Shown one piece after another: positions 1 through 8,149 of a stretch of 42,907 bases of DNA. How positions within the stretch are numbered: position 1 is the stretch's first letter; each line of letters starts with the position of its first letter. Made by a program: the position numbers and the translations under genes. The stretch comes from Elusimicrobiota bacterium (GTDB taxonomy: Bacteria > Elusimicrobiota > Elusimicrobia > Elusimicrobiales > UBA9959): the NCBI GenBank assembly GCA_012517235.1, contig JAAYVI010000015.1:1-42907 (forward strand). The letters run 5' to 3'. The notes beneath the pieces are model-generated. The model worked only from the letters and a program-made list of their open reading frames with translations. It did not search any database and was not told the DNA's origin.

Positions 1-318
1 GCCCGCCGCATTATCTATTCCGTACATCTTAAGTACTTCGGAAAAATAATATTTAACTTGTTTTTTATCGTATCCCGTTATTAAAGCCCTATCCAGATGA
101 TACAAACCCAACTCGCTTAAACCCAAACAGGATAAAATATATCCGTACTCGGCCAAAAAAACGGGATCGGCGCTGCGAACGGCTTTCTTTGAATATGTTT
201 CGATAATAAACGATTGCGACGAAGAAGATAAAAAATAAGACCTTGCTTGGTTAAGTTCGCAGGCCGATAGAAAAGGCGAGAAAATAAAAAAAATTAACAA
301 AACCCCTAACCTCTTCAT
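1..318 (-). CDS. Truncated (3' end outside window) secreted or lipoprotein-like hypothetical protein, possibly TPR-like
   Basis: Hand translation from ATG at 318 gives MKRLGVLLIFFIFSPFLSACELNQARSYFLSSSSQSFIIETYSKKAVRSADPVFLAEYGYILSCLGLSELGLYHLDRALITGYDKKQVKYYFSEVLKMYGIDNAAG, open to position 1. It has a signal peptide and an LSAC lipobox-like motif. Not in the ORF track because it is truncated. Confidence 0.7.
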   Translation of the reverse strand, partial: MKRLGVLLIFFIFSPFLSACELNQARSYFLSSSSQSFIIETYSKKAVRSADPVFLAEYGYILSCLGLSELGLYHLDRALITGYDKKQVKYYFSEVLKMYGIDNAAG

Positions 319-467
319 ACTTGAAAATGTTACAAAAAACTTTTAAATATATCAACAAAATTATAGACGATTAGAATTAGTAGGATTTTACGATTAAAAA
401 ACATCAAAATATGAAATTGCTTTAAATGATATTAAAAGTCAATTCGCGAAAAATATTAAAAATTAAT

Positions 468-1067
468 CTATCTTTTTAAAGAGAAATAATCTTGAGGAGT
501 ATCGAAATCTTTTAATATTCCGCCGTCCGAGACTTCCACATCCAAAACCTTAACACCGCTATGATGAGTAACCCAATGAAGACCTTTTTCTATCGGACCT
601 TCAAAACATAGTTTTTTATAAATATTCGGTATTATTATCGGATGGCCTCTTTTATATCGAATATCTCCGGGAGAATATTCTTTAAGGCATTTGGGAATTA
701 CTATCGAATTTTTATTTTCAAAGAAAAAATCGGATATTTTTTTATAAGTTTCAAACTTTATCAACGGCTGATCCGCAAGGCAAATCATAATATCGCGCTC
801 TCCGCTTTCGGCCAAAGCCAATCTTAAAGAATGAATTTGTCCCAACTCGGGCTTATCGTTAAATATCACTTTTTCGTTAGAAGGTTTCCACTTTTCAAAT
901 ATCTTATCTTTATCTTTTCCCAAAACTACGATTATTTCCTTTATCCCGGCTTTTTTAAGTTCGGATATTATTATTTCCAAAAATGTCTTGCCTTGATATC
1001 CCAAAACGGCCTTCGGACTGCCCATTCTGGAAGAATTTCCCGCGGCAAGTATTACTGCGCAAATCAT
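468..1067 (-). CDS. MocA/MobA-like nucleotidyltransferase (NTP_transf_3 family)
   Basis: N-terminus MICAVILAAGNSSRMGSPKAVLGYQGKTFLE matches the LAAGxSxRMGxPK signature of molybdenum cofactor nucleotidyltransferases. Confidence 0.85.
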   Translation of the reverse strand: MICAVILAAGNSSRMGSPKAVLGYQGKTFLEIIISELKKAGIKEIIVVLGKDKDKIFEKWKPSNEKVIFNDKPELGQIHSLRLALAESGERDIMICLADQPLIKFETYKKISDFFFENKNSIVIPKCLKEYSPGDIRYKRGHPIIIPNIYKKLCFEGPIEKGLHWVTHHSGVKVLDVEVSDGGILKDFDTPQDYFSLKR

Positions 1068-2441
1068 TTATTTAACACCGGCTTTTCTGTATATCTTCAA
1101 AGCTATCTTATCGGCTTTTTCCTTAAGTTTTATTTCGTCGATATTCTTAAGCATTCCGTTTTCCGCTACTACTTTTCCGTTTACGACGGTATATTTTGTT
1201 CTTTGAGAAGACCCGCAAAATAAAATGGAAGCGGCCGGATCGGAAATAGAACCGGCAAAATCAAGCTTATTTAAATCGAATATCGCAAAATCGGCCGCTT
1301 TGCCTATTTCTACGGAGCCTATGTCGTTTCTGCCCAAAACCCCGGCGCCTCCCCTGGTTGCGAGTTTCAAAGCTTCTCTGGCGGGCATGGACGAGACGCC
1401 GGCTTTCACTCTTGAAACAAGCATAGCCTGTCTGGCTTCGGCGAGCATATTTGAAGAATCGTTTGAAGCCGAACCGTCCACTCCCAACCCTACGGGAACG
1501 CCTTTGTCCAAAAACATTCTTATCGGCGCTATTCCCGAACCTAATCTTAAATTTGAACAAGGACAATGTGCGACTCCGGTTTTTGTTTTTCCCATTTTTT
1601 CGGCTTCTTTTTCGTTTATAAAAACGCTGTGAGCAAACCAGCTTCTTCCTTTTTTAAGCCAGCCAACGCTTTCCATATATTCCAAAGGACGCATCTTATA
1701 AACTTTTTTGCAGTAATCGTCTTCGTCTGCGGTTTCCGCAAGATGAGTATGCATTCTAATATCCCATTTTTCCGCCATTTCCGCCGTAAGTTTTAATAAT
1801 TCCGTGGTAACGGAAAAAGGCGAGCAGGGGGCCATGGCGACATTTGTCATGGCGAATTTCTTTCTGTCGTGATATTTATTTACCAATCTTTCGCAGTCTT
1901 TCAATATAAAATCTTCTTTTTGAACCACTTCGTCTGGAGGAAGTCCGCCCTTGGATCTTCCGCGAGACATCGAACCTCTTGTGGCCGTAAATCTTATTCC
2001 CAATTCTCTTGCTGCTTCTATCTCGGCGTCTATGAAATTGGAACTTCCTTTCTCGGGAAAAAGATAGAGATGATCCGAACTGGCGGTGCATCCCGTAAGA
2101 AGCAGCTCGCCCAAACCGACTTGAGCGCTTACTCTTACGGCTTCTTCGTCCACATATTTCCAAATATCGTAAAGGTATATGAGCCAATCGAAAAGCTTGG
2201 CATCCTGAACGGCCGGAAGATTTCTGGTTAATGTTTGATAAAGATGATGATGAGTATTGACCATACCCGGCATAACCAGACAGTTTTTTGCGTCTATCGT
2301 TTTTTTTGCTTTTACGTTCAGTTTTTTTCCTATCTTTTTTATTTCCGGACCTTCCGAATATATGTCGCAGTCTTTAAGTTCTCTTCCTTTTTCGTCCATA
2401 GTCAAAAGGTAAGAAATATTTTTTATCAAAAGAGAATCCAT
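1068..2441 (-). CDS. 8-oxoguanine deaminase-like amidohydrolase
   Basis: Amidohydrolase motifs 'MVNTHHHLYQTLTRNLPAVQDAKLFDWL' and 'LLLTGCTASSDHLYLFP' resemble characterised 8-oxoguanine deaminases; also HTHLAET and GLGVDGSASNDSSN. Confidence 0.85.
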   Translation of the reverse strand: MDSLLIKNISYLLTMDEKGRELKDCDIYSEGPEIKKIGKKLNVKAKKTIDAKNCLVMPGMVNTHHHLYQTLTRNLPAVQDAKLFDWLIYLYDIWKYVDEEAVRVSAQVGLGELLLTGCTASSDHLYLFPEKGSSNFIDAEIEAARELGIRFTATRGSMSRGRSKGGLPPDEVVQKEDFILKDCERLVNKYHDRKKFAMTNVAMAPCSPFSVTTELLKLTAEMAEKWDIRMHTHLAETADEDDYCKKVYKMRPLEYMESVGWLKKGRSWFAHSVFINEKEAEKMGKTKTGVAHCPCSNLRLGSGIAPIRMFLDKGVPVGLGVDGSASNDSSNMLAEARQAMLVSRVKAGVSSMPAREALKLATRGGAGVLGRNDIGSVEIGKAADFAIFDLNKLDFAGSISDPAASILFCGSSQRTKYTVVNGKVVAENGMLKNIDEIKLKEKADKIALKIYRKAGVK

Positions 2442-2474
2442 ACCGCCTCCGATATTTTTAATTATTAATCCGCT

Positions 2475-4931
2475 TTATTCTTTAAGAGCTTCGGCTTCCT
2501 TGGGCGTTCTTTTTCTCATCTTCAAAGCGCCCGTAAAACATTTTTGAACGCAAATCGAACATCCTATGCATTTTGACGGGTCAAAATGAGGTATGCCGTT
2601 CTTATCGAGACTTACCGCCAGGTATCCGCAATAAGCGCAATTCCCGCAATGAGCGCAAAGTTCTTTGTCTACCTGCGGTATTTTTTTCTCGGCGCTAAGA
2701 TCCGTAAAAGAAGTTATTATGTTCGGTTTCGCACATCCTATGAAATCCTTCAAATTTCTAAATCCTTTTTCTTCCAGCATATGGCTTAATCCCCAGTTTA
2801 ATTCGTTTATTACGGCGTAACCGTATTTCATAACTACGGTACAAAACTGAACGGTAGAAGCGCCCATAGCCAGAAAATTAGCCGCTTCTTTATAATCCAT
2901 AGGACCGCCGTTTCCGGATATTACGATATCTATTTTTGAAGCTTTGGCTATGGTGAGATTGCTTATGGGAGCCACTCCTTCGCCGCTCATTCCTATTACC
3001 ACGCCTTCGTCCCAAATTTTATTTTTATCTTCGCTTTTTCTAAAAGCCAAAGCCGGGAAAGAATTGGCCAATGTTATTCCCGCTTTTTTATTTGGGTATT
3101 TGTCATATACTTTTTTTATGGCGTCTACTATCTGATATATTGAAGTAACGGCGCCGGTAAGTTTAAACAATTTCGGTATATTCGGATCGGAAACCCGCAT
3201 GACCCAATCTATTATCTTGGCCGAAAGCTCCGGATCTTGAGAAACGATGTCGCCCTTGGTACCGTCTCCGCCTTGGGGGCAAGACAAACTGTATTCTATT
3301 ACCATTGCCCCCGCTTTTTCAAGCTTAAGAGTATTGCTCTGCCATCCTTTTCTGTCAAAGTCGTCGTTTCCGGTAACCGGACCGCCGGTAGAAGCCCCGG
3401 TCAATCTATCGGGAAACTCCGCTCTTAATCTTTTTATCTCTTCGCAAACTCTGTCCAGAGGATGTCCGGAGACATTGTCGCTATTGCCGTAAGTGGAATC
3501 GTCGAACTTAAACATATACTCGCCCGGTATATGTATGTGTATGCCGTCGAAAGCGGTCTTCATTATTACCCCGGGCCATCCGGCTTCGTAGGCTTTTTTA
3601 ACCTGTTCGTATCCGTCGGAATGCGGAGCGGCCGAGATTAAAAAAGGAGAAGAGATTTTTATCCCGAAAAAATCCGTTTCCAAAGAAACGGGAAGCATAT
3701 CTCTTCCTTTTAATATATGCCGGCTTTTGGTATTTTTTTCTATTTTTATCTTTTCGTTTCTTATAAAAGCGTCAGCTTCCAGAGCCGCGTTTTTTCCGCT
3801 TGCGGCGCATTCCACTACCGTGGAAGCTCCGTTTTTCACGTCTCCCGCATAAAACAATCCCGGAATTTTTTCCTCTTTAAATACGGGAATATTTTTTATG
3901 GCCAAAACGACAAAATCGAAATCGCTTCTAAACTGTTCGGTTCCTTTTATGTCTTTTGAATTTTCGTCCAATTTGACTATTTTTATTCCCGATATTTTAC
4001 CGCTTTTTACTACTATTTCGGTTATTCTGCTTCTTGCGTTTATATTTATTCCTCTGTAAAGAATATCTTGAAGTTCTTTTTTGGGCAATTGTATGTCGCC
4101 TATATTTTTTCTTGTAAATATTTCCGCTTTTAAGGCGCCTTTATTTAAGGCTTCCATGGCGCAGTCGGCCGCTACCGCTCCGCCGCCTATCACCGCTACT
4201 TTCTTGCCTTTGAGTTTAAGTTTTTTTAGATTTTTAAGGAAATACAACCCTTCCATTCCTTTTTCTTCGTTTTTTATGTTTAGCTTTATTTGATCGTAAA
4301 CTCCGGCCGCCGCTATTACGGCTTCGTAAGACGTGAGCAAAGTTTTAGGATCCTTTATTTCCTTTTTGACAAATTTTATATCTCCCAAATTTTTGATAAA
4401 ATCCATGTCGCTTTTGAGAACTTCTTTGGGCAATCTTTCGTCGGGAATAAGATTTGCCACTCCGCCTTTTTCGGCTTCTTTGTCAAATATGTCTATGGAA
4501 TATCCCATTTGAGCCAAAGTTCCGGCCGCGCAAAGACCGGCGGCGCCGCTTCCTATAACAGCTATTTTTTTGCCGTTTAATTTCGGTTTTTCAAATTTAG
4601 GCATAACGCCCATTTCTTTTGCTTTCTGAATTATCGTAGCCTGAACGGCGGGTATTTCTATGGGATTGTCAAATAATTTTCTGGAACAAGCTTTTACGCA
4701 GAACCAATCGGGACATACCGCCCCGCATACTCCGCCCAAAGGATTGGAACCCATTATAATCTTGGCGGCTTTTTTAAAATCGCTTTTTTCCCCTTTTTTA
4801 ACGGCCATTATAAAATCGGCCGGCGAGCAATCTACGGGACAGGCCTCTTTACAGGGTTTTTCTTTGCAGTAAAGGCATCTTTCCGCTTCGGATTTTAATT
4901 TTGCGGCGGATAAAAAATTTATTTTTTTCAT
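2475..4931 (-). CDS. PreT-PreA fusion: NAD(P)-dependent dihydropyrimidine dehydrogenase-like flavoprotein with Fe-S domains
   Basis: N-terminal Cys-rich GltD/PreT-type region (CLYCKEKPCKEACPVDCSP), two Rossmann GxGxxG motifs (IGSGAAGLCAAG, IGGGAVAADCA), a DHOD/PreA domain (NLSCP-like SLSCPQGGDGTKG), and C-terminal 2x[4Fe-4S] (CAHCGNCAYC, CIGCSICVQKC). Confidence 0.88.
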   Translation of the reverse strand: MKKINFLSAAKLKSEAERCLYCKEKPCKEACPVDCSPADFIMAVKKGEKSDFKKAAKIIMGSNPLGGVCGAVCPDWFCVKACSRKLFDNPIEIPAVQATIIQKAKEMGVMPKFEKPKLNGKKIAVIGSGAAGLCAAGTLAQMGYSIDIFDKEAEKGGVANLIPDERLPKEVLKSDMDFIKNLGDIKFVKKEIKDPKTLLTSYEAVIAAAGVYDQIKLNIKNEEKGMEGLYFLKNLKKLKLKGKKVAVIGGGAVAADCAMEALNKGALKAEIFTRKNIGDIQLPKKELQDILYRGININARSRITEIVVKSGKISGIKIVKLDENSKDIKGTEQFRSDFDFVVLAIKNIPVFKEEKIPGLFYAGDVKNGASTVVECAASGKNAALEADAFIRNEKIKIEKNTKSRHILKGRDMLPVSLETDFFGIKISSPFLISAAPHSDGYEQVKKAYEAGWPGVIMKTAFDGIHIHIPGEYMFKFDDSTYGNSDNVSGHPLDRVCEEIKRLRAEFPDRLTGASTGGPVTGNDDFDRKGWQSNTLKLEKAGAMVIEYSLSCPQGGDGTKGDIVSQDPELSAKIIDWVMRVSDPNIPKLFKLTGAVTSIYQIVDAIKKVYDKYPNKKAGITLANSFPALAFRKSEDKNKIWDEGVVIGMSGEGVAPISNLTIAKASKIDIVISGNGGPMDYKEAANFLAMGASTVQFCTVVMKYGYAVINELNWGLSHMLEEKGFRNLKDFIGCAKPNIITSFTDLSAEKKIPQVDKELCAHCGNCAYCGYLAVSLDKNGIPHFDPSKCIGCSICVQKCFTGALKMRKRTPKEAEALKE

Positions 4932-4947
4932 AAAATCTCCAAATAAG

Positions 4948-5002
4948 AATTATTGGAAGCGGCGGGCGTGTTTTCGCCTTCGCTTAAAGCTTCCGATTAA
5001 TT
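4948..5002 (-). promoter_or_regulatory. Structured 5' leader element upstream of the PreT-PreA fusion gene
   Basis: Imperfect inverted repeat AATTATTGGAAGC (4948-4960) with GCTTCCGATTAATT (4989-5002), with an alternative internal stem AAGCG..GGGCG / CGCCT..CGCTT; followed on the minus strand by GGAG and the ATG at 4931. Confidence 0.4.
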
Positions 5003-5021
5003 TATTTTATCTTTTTTGCCG

Positions 5022-5058
5022 TTGATAATTAAATTATTTTTTTGAATAATTTAATTAT
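5022..5058 (+). promoter_or_regulatory. Predicted sigma70-type promoter of ssnA-like gene overlapped by a perfect 14-bp palindrome
   Basis: TTGATA (5022-5027), 17 nt spacer, AATAAT (5045-5050). ATAATTAAATTATT (5025-5038) pairs perfectly with AATAATTTAATTAT (5045-5058). Confidence 0.5.
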
Positions 5059-5082
5059 TAAGCTTAGGACGCGGAGAAAAAA

Positions 5083-6408
5083 ATGAAAAACGAAATACTT
5101 ATAAAAAATACTACGGTTTGGACGGGCGGAGAAAAAGGCAAGCTTTTGAAAAACCATTCGGTTCTAATATCTCAAGGTAAAATTAAGAAAATAGCTCCCT
5201 ATGCAAAAATAAAAGAAAAAGCCGCAAAAACTTTGGACGGCAAAGGTAAACTTTTAATGCCGGGATTTATAAACGCGCATATGCATTTTTACAGCACATT
5301 GGCGCGCGGATTAAATAAAATAAAACCTTCAAAAAATTTCACCGAAATTCTTGAAAATTTATGGTGGAAATTGGATAAAAAACTTACGAAAGACGCTTCT
5401 TATTACAGCGCTTTGATACCTCTGATTACCGCGGTAAGAAAAGGAACCACGACTTTGATAGATCATCATGCCAGCCCGTATCATATAAAAGGTTCTTTGT
5501 TTGAAATAGAAAAAGGGGTAAGAGAAACCGGTCTTAGAAGCGCGCTGTGTTACGAAGTTTCCGACAGAGACGGCGAAGAAAAAACAAAAGAAGGGATAAA
5601 AGAAAATCTTTCCTTTATAGAACATGCGGCAAAAATAAACGATAATAGAATAAAAGCCTTATTCGGACTTCACGCTTCTTTCACTCTCTCCGATAAAACC
5701 CTGGAACAGGCCGCCGCTTACGAAAGAAATTTTAAATGCGGATTTCACGTACATTGCGCCGAAGCTCAGGCCGATCAAATAAACAGCGAAACTCTTAGAA
5801 ACATGAGAGTGGTGGAAAGATTTGACAAGTTCGGCATACTCGGGCCTAAAACCATACTGGCTCATTGCGTTCACATAAACGAAAGAGAAATGGATTTAAT
5901 CTCGCAAAGTCAAAGCGCCGTAGTGCATAATCCCCAATCCAATGCCAATAATTCCGTAGGCATAGCCGATATAATAAAAATGAAAGAAAAAGGAATTTTA
6001 TTCGGCCTGGGCACCGACGCAATGACGGTAAATATGACCGAAGAATTAAGATGCGGATTATGGCTTCAACATCTTAAAAACGATCCTTCAAAAGGATTTG
6101 CGGAAATATGTCAAGCTCTTACCGTAAATAATGCGAAAATAGCAAACCGATATTTTGAAAAAATAGGAGAAATAAAAGAAGGATGGGAAGCCGATTTAAT
6201 TTTAATAGATTATATCCCATGCACGCCTTTTGAAACGGACAATTTTTACGGACATTTGGTATTCGGGATATCTCAAAGCCAGGTAGATACGACCATAAGC
6301 GGCGGTAAAATACTTATGGAAAATAAAAAAATCAAATTAAATTTGGACGAAGAAAAAATAAATAAAAAAGCGGCCGAAATAGCGAAAAAAATATGGTCGA
6401 GCTTCTAA
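5083..6408 (+). CDS. ssnA: SsnA-like putative aminohydrolase (amidohydrolase superfamily)
   Basis: MKNEILIKNTTVWTGGEKGKLLKNHSVLISQGKIKKI...LLMPGFINAHMHFYSTLARGL resembles SsnA; RBS GGAG at 5073-5076. Confidence 0.8.
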   Translation: MKNEILIKNTTVWTGGEKGKLLKNHSVLISQGKIKKIAPYAKIKEKAAKTLDGKGKLLMPGFINAHMHFYSTLARGLNKIKPSKNFTEILENLWWKLDKKLTKDASYYSALIPLITAVRKGTTTLIDHHASPYHIKGSLFEIEKGVRETGLRSALCYEVSDRDGEEKTKEGIKENLSFIEHAAKINDNRIKALFGLHASFTLSDKTLEQAAAYERNFKCGFHVHCAEAQADQINSETLRNMRVVERFDKFGILGPKTILAHCVHINEREMDLISQSQSAVVHNPQSNANNSVGIADIIKMKEKGILFGLGTDAMTVNMTEELRCGLWLQHLKNDPSKGFAEICQALTVNNAKIANRYFEKIGEIKEGWEADLILIDYIPCTPFETDNFYGHLVFGISQSQVDTTISGGKILMENKKIKLNLDEEKINKKAAEIAKKIWSSF

Positions 6409-6433
6409 CGGAAAAATCAATTAACCTCATTTT

Positions 6434-6715
6434 ATCGATGAAACTCTTGAATTTTATAAAGAATCCATTGGATTTTTGAGACGAAAAACTTAGAGAGAGA
6501 TTTAAAGCTATAGCCATATATAAAAGCTTTCGGCGGTTTTGAAGACAGCCCGTAGCGGAAGGGGGCCCGATCTATCGGGGGAAACCGACGGGACCGGTTT
6601 CCCAATCGGGCCGGCGAGAAATTGCCGAAAGCTATGCGCAAAATATTGAGAACATTGTCAGACGGCTTTTTAGCGGCGAGAATAGTAAGCGAACCTACCT
6701 GAAACTTTCAGGCTA
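6434..6715 (+). repeat. Structured intergenic repeat, copy 1 (core 6516-6639)
   Basis: Core matches the reverse complement of 13251-13374 with about 9 differences over ~125 aligned positions (hand alignment). Contains CTTTCGGC...GCCGAAAG outer stem and GGGAAACC...GGTTTCCC inner stem. Confidence 0.85.
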
Positions 6716-8149
6716 ATGCCTAAAATGTCTTTTGGGAAGAAGAACCAGCGAAATTTTATTAAATTCTATAATGTCGGAAACTCTCGAATAATCGAAACCG
6801 TAAGAAGGACAAACGGCGGCCGATATTTGAGCTTCGATTATTTTTTTCAAAGAATTTATACCGAACGGAGCCGAGGCGGCAGCTACCGCCTTAACGGAAC
6901 GATTAAAATTTCTTTGCTTTTTCGCTTTAAAAACCGCAATTTCCGCCGCTTGTTCCAAAGAAGGCTGCGGGCCGGATGAACTTACTAAGGAATTGTCGGA
7001 AAAAATTACGCAGGAATAAGGCGGAACATATAAAGACAGCAAGCTCGCATATTTTAAATTTCTAAGTTCTTCCAAAGAAGGATTCCTTTTTGAAGCAACT
7101 TTTATATCCTTAAAAATTTCCGTTTCGTCTTTCTCCTGAATTAAAAAACCTTCTTTATGAAAATAAAAGAAAGATTGTCTTCCCGGAGAAAACGAATATG
7201 GAATTTTTACAAAAGCCGAAGTTTCGCTTTTTCTAAGTATTTTGGACGCTTCTTTGGAAATATCGGGCGCGCAAATTATCTCGGGTCCCAGCTTAATGAT
7301 TTCTTCGCAAGTTCTTTCGTCCAAAGCTCTATTAAAACAACAAACTCCGTTATATATTTCTTCGCCGCAATAAGATTTTATTTTTTTTACGGCCGAAATA
7401 GTATTTTCTCCCAAAGAAAAAGCCGCGAGATTTCCGTGCTTAAAAAAACAGAGTCCCGCTTCTTCGCATCTAAATATCAAAGAAGAAGCTTTTTCCATAT
7501 CTCTTTCGTGATTTAGATTGACATATCTATAAGAATTTAAGGCGGCGGAATATTCTTCTTTAGAAGAAGAATAATAATAAGCTTTTTGATGAGGATTTTC
7601 GCCGTATGCCAATTTTTTTTCTTTTTTCAAAGGCAAAACGGAAAATTCTTCTTCCAAAGAAAAAGAAGATATCGTCTCGGCCAGGTAAGCTTGACGAAAA
7701 CAAAACCTTCTCAAGGCTTTGGCGGCATAAAAAGAAACCGAATCGTCGGGAAGTTCTTCCAAAATTTTTATTTTTTCGATTATCTTTTCCAAATCGGAAA
7801 TCTCGCAAGCCATTATCGGTTTTTTTTCCAAAGAGCAAGCGCAATAAACCAAGGCCGCCATCTGAGCTTTTTTAAATTCGTCTTTGCAGTTTTCCGCGGC
7901 GTCCAAAACCAAAAAAGACGGCGCTTTCAAGACAAAAGAACCGTCTCTATAAACTTTATTTTTCAACGCTTTTCTTATTTCGTAATAATCTTCCGATTCC
8001 AACTGAGAAAAAGCGAAATCTCCCTGAGAAAAAGTTTTTACGAGATATTGCGAACAATAAATTTCCCAACCCAAAGAATAAAGTTTTTCGGCGGCTTTCA
8101 AGCACTCTTTTTTATAAGGAGCGTCAAAATAGACTATTTTATCCTTCAT
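6713..8149 (-). CDS. Divergent/degenerate PurH-like protein (AICAR transformylase/IMP cyclohydrolase homologue)
   Basis: LAYGENPHQKAYYY, CFFKHGNLAAFS, KVASKRNPSLEELRNLKYA and C-terminal KRHFRH match PurH landmarks. Other PurH signatures are missing (see findings). Confidence 0.75.
   Translation of the reverse strand: MKDKIVYFDAPYKKECLKAAEKLYSLGWEIYCSQYLVKTFSQGDFAFSQLESEDYYEIRKALKNKVYRDGSFVLKAPSFLVLDAAENCKDEFKKAQMAALVYCACSLEKKPIMACEISDLEKIIEKIKILEELPDDSVSFYAAKALRRFCFRQAYLAETISSFSLEEEFSVLPLKKEKKLAYGENPHQKAYYYSSSKEEYSAALNSYRYVNLNHERDMEKASSLIFRCEEAGLCFFKHGNLAAFSLGENTISAVKKIKSYCGEEIYNGVCCFNRALDERTCEEIIKLGPEIICAPDISKEASKILRKSETSAFVKIPYSFSPGRQSFFYFHKEGFLIQEKDETEIFKDIKVASKRNPSLEELRNLKYASLLSLYVPPYSCVIFSDNSLVSSSGPQPSLEQAAEIAVFKAKKQRNFNRSVKAVAAASAPFGINSLKKIIEAQISAAVCPSYGFDYSRVSDIIEFNKISLVLLPKRHFRH

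Noticed and set aside
1267-1566. 99-aa minus-strand ORF inside the 8-oxoguanine-deaminase-like gene
   Set aside because: An alternative frame within a conserved enzyme, Arg-rich with no homology signal.
4948-5002. Purine (xpt-type) riboswitch upstream of the purine gene cluster
   Set aside because: The sequence lacks the conserved three-way junction and UAUA/UUCUAC-type core elements. It remains only an unclassified structured leader.
6432-6641. 69-aa minus-strand ORF in repeat copy 1, similar to the 62-aa ORF at 13273-13461 (RNRSRRFPPIDRAPF / GNQSRRFPPINRVPF)
   Set aside because: The similarity follows from the DNA repeat and its palindromes. Both are antisense-type or stray frames with no supporting start context, so I treat them as noncoding.
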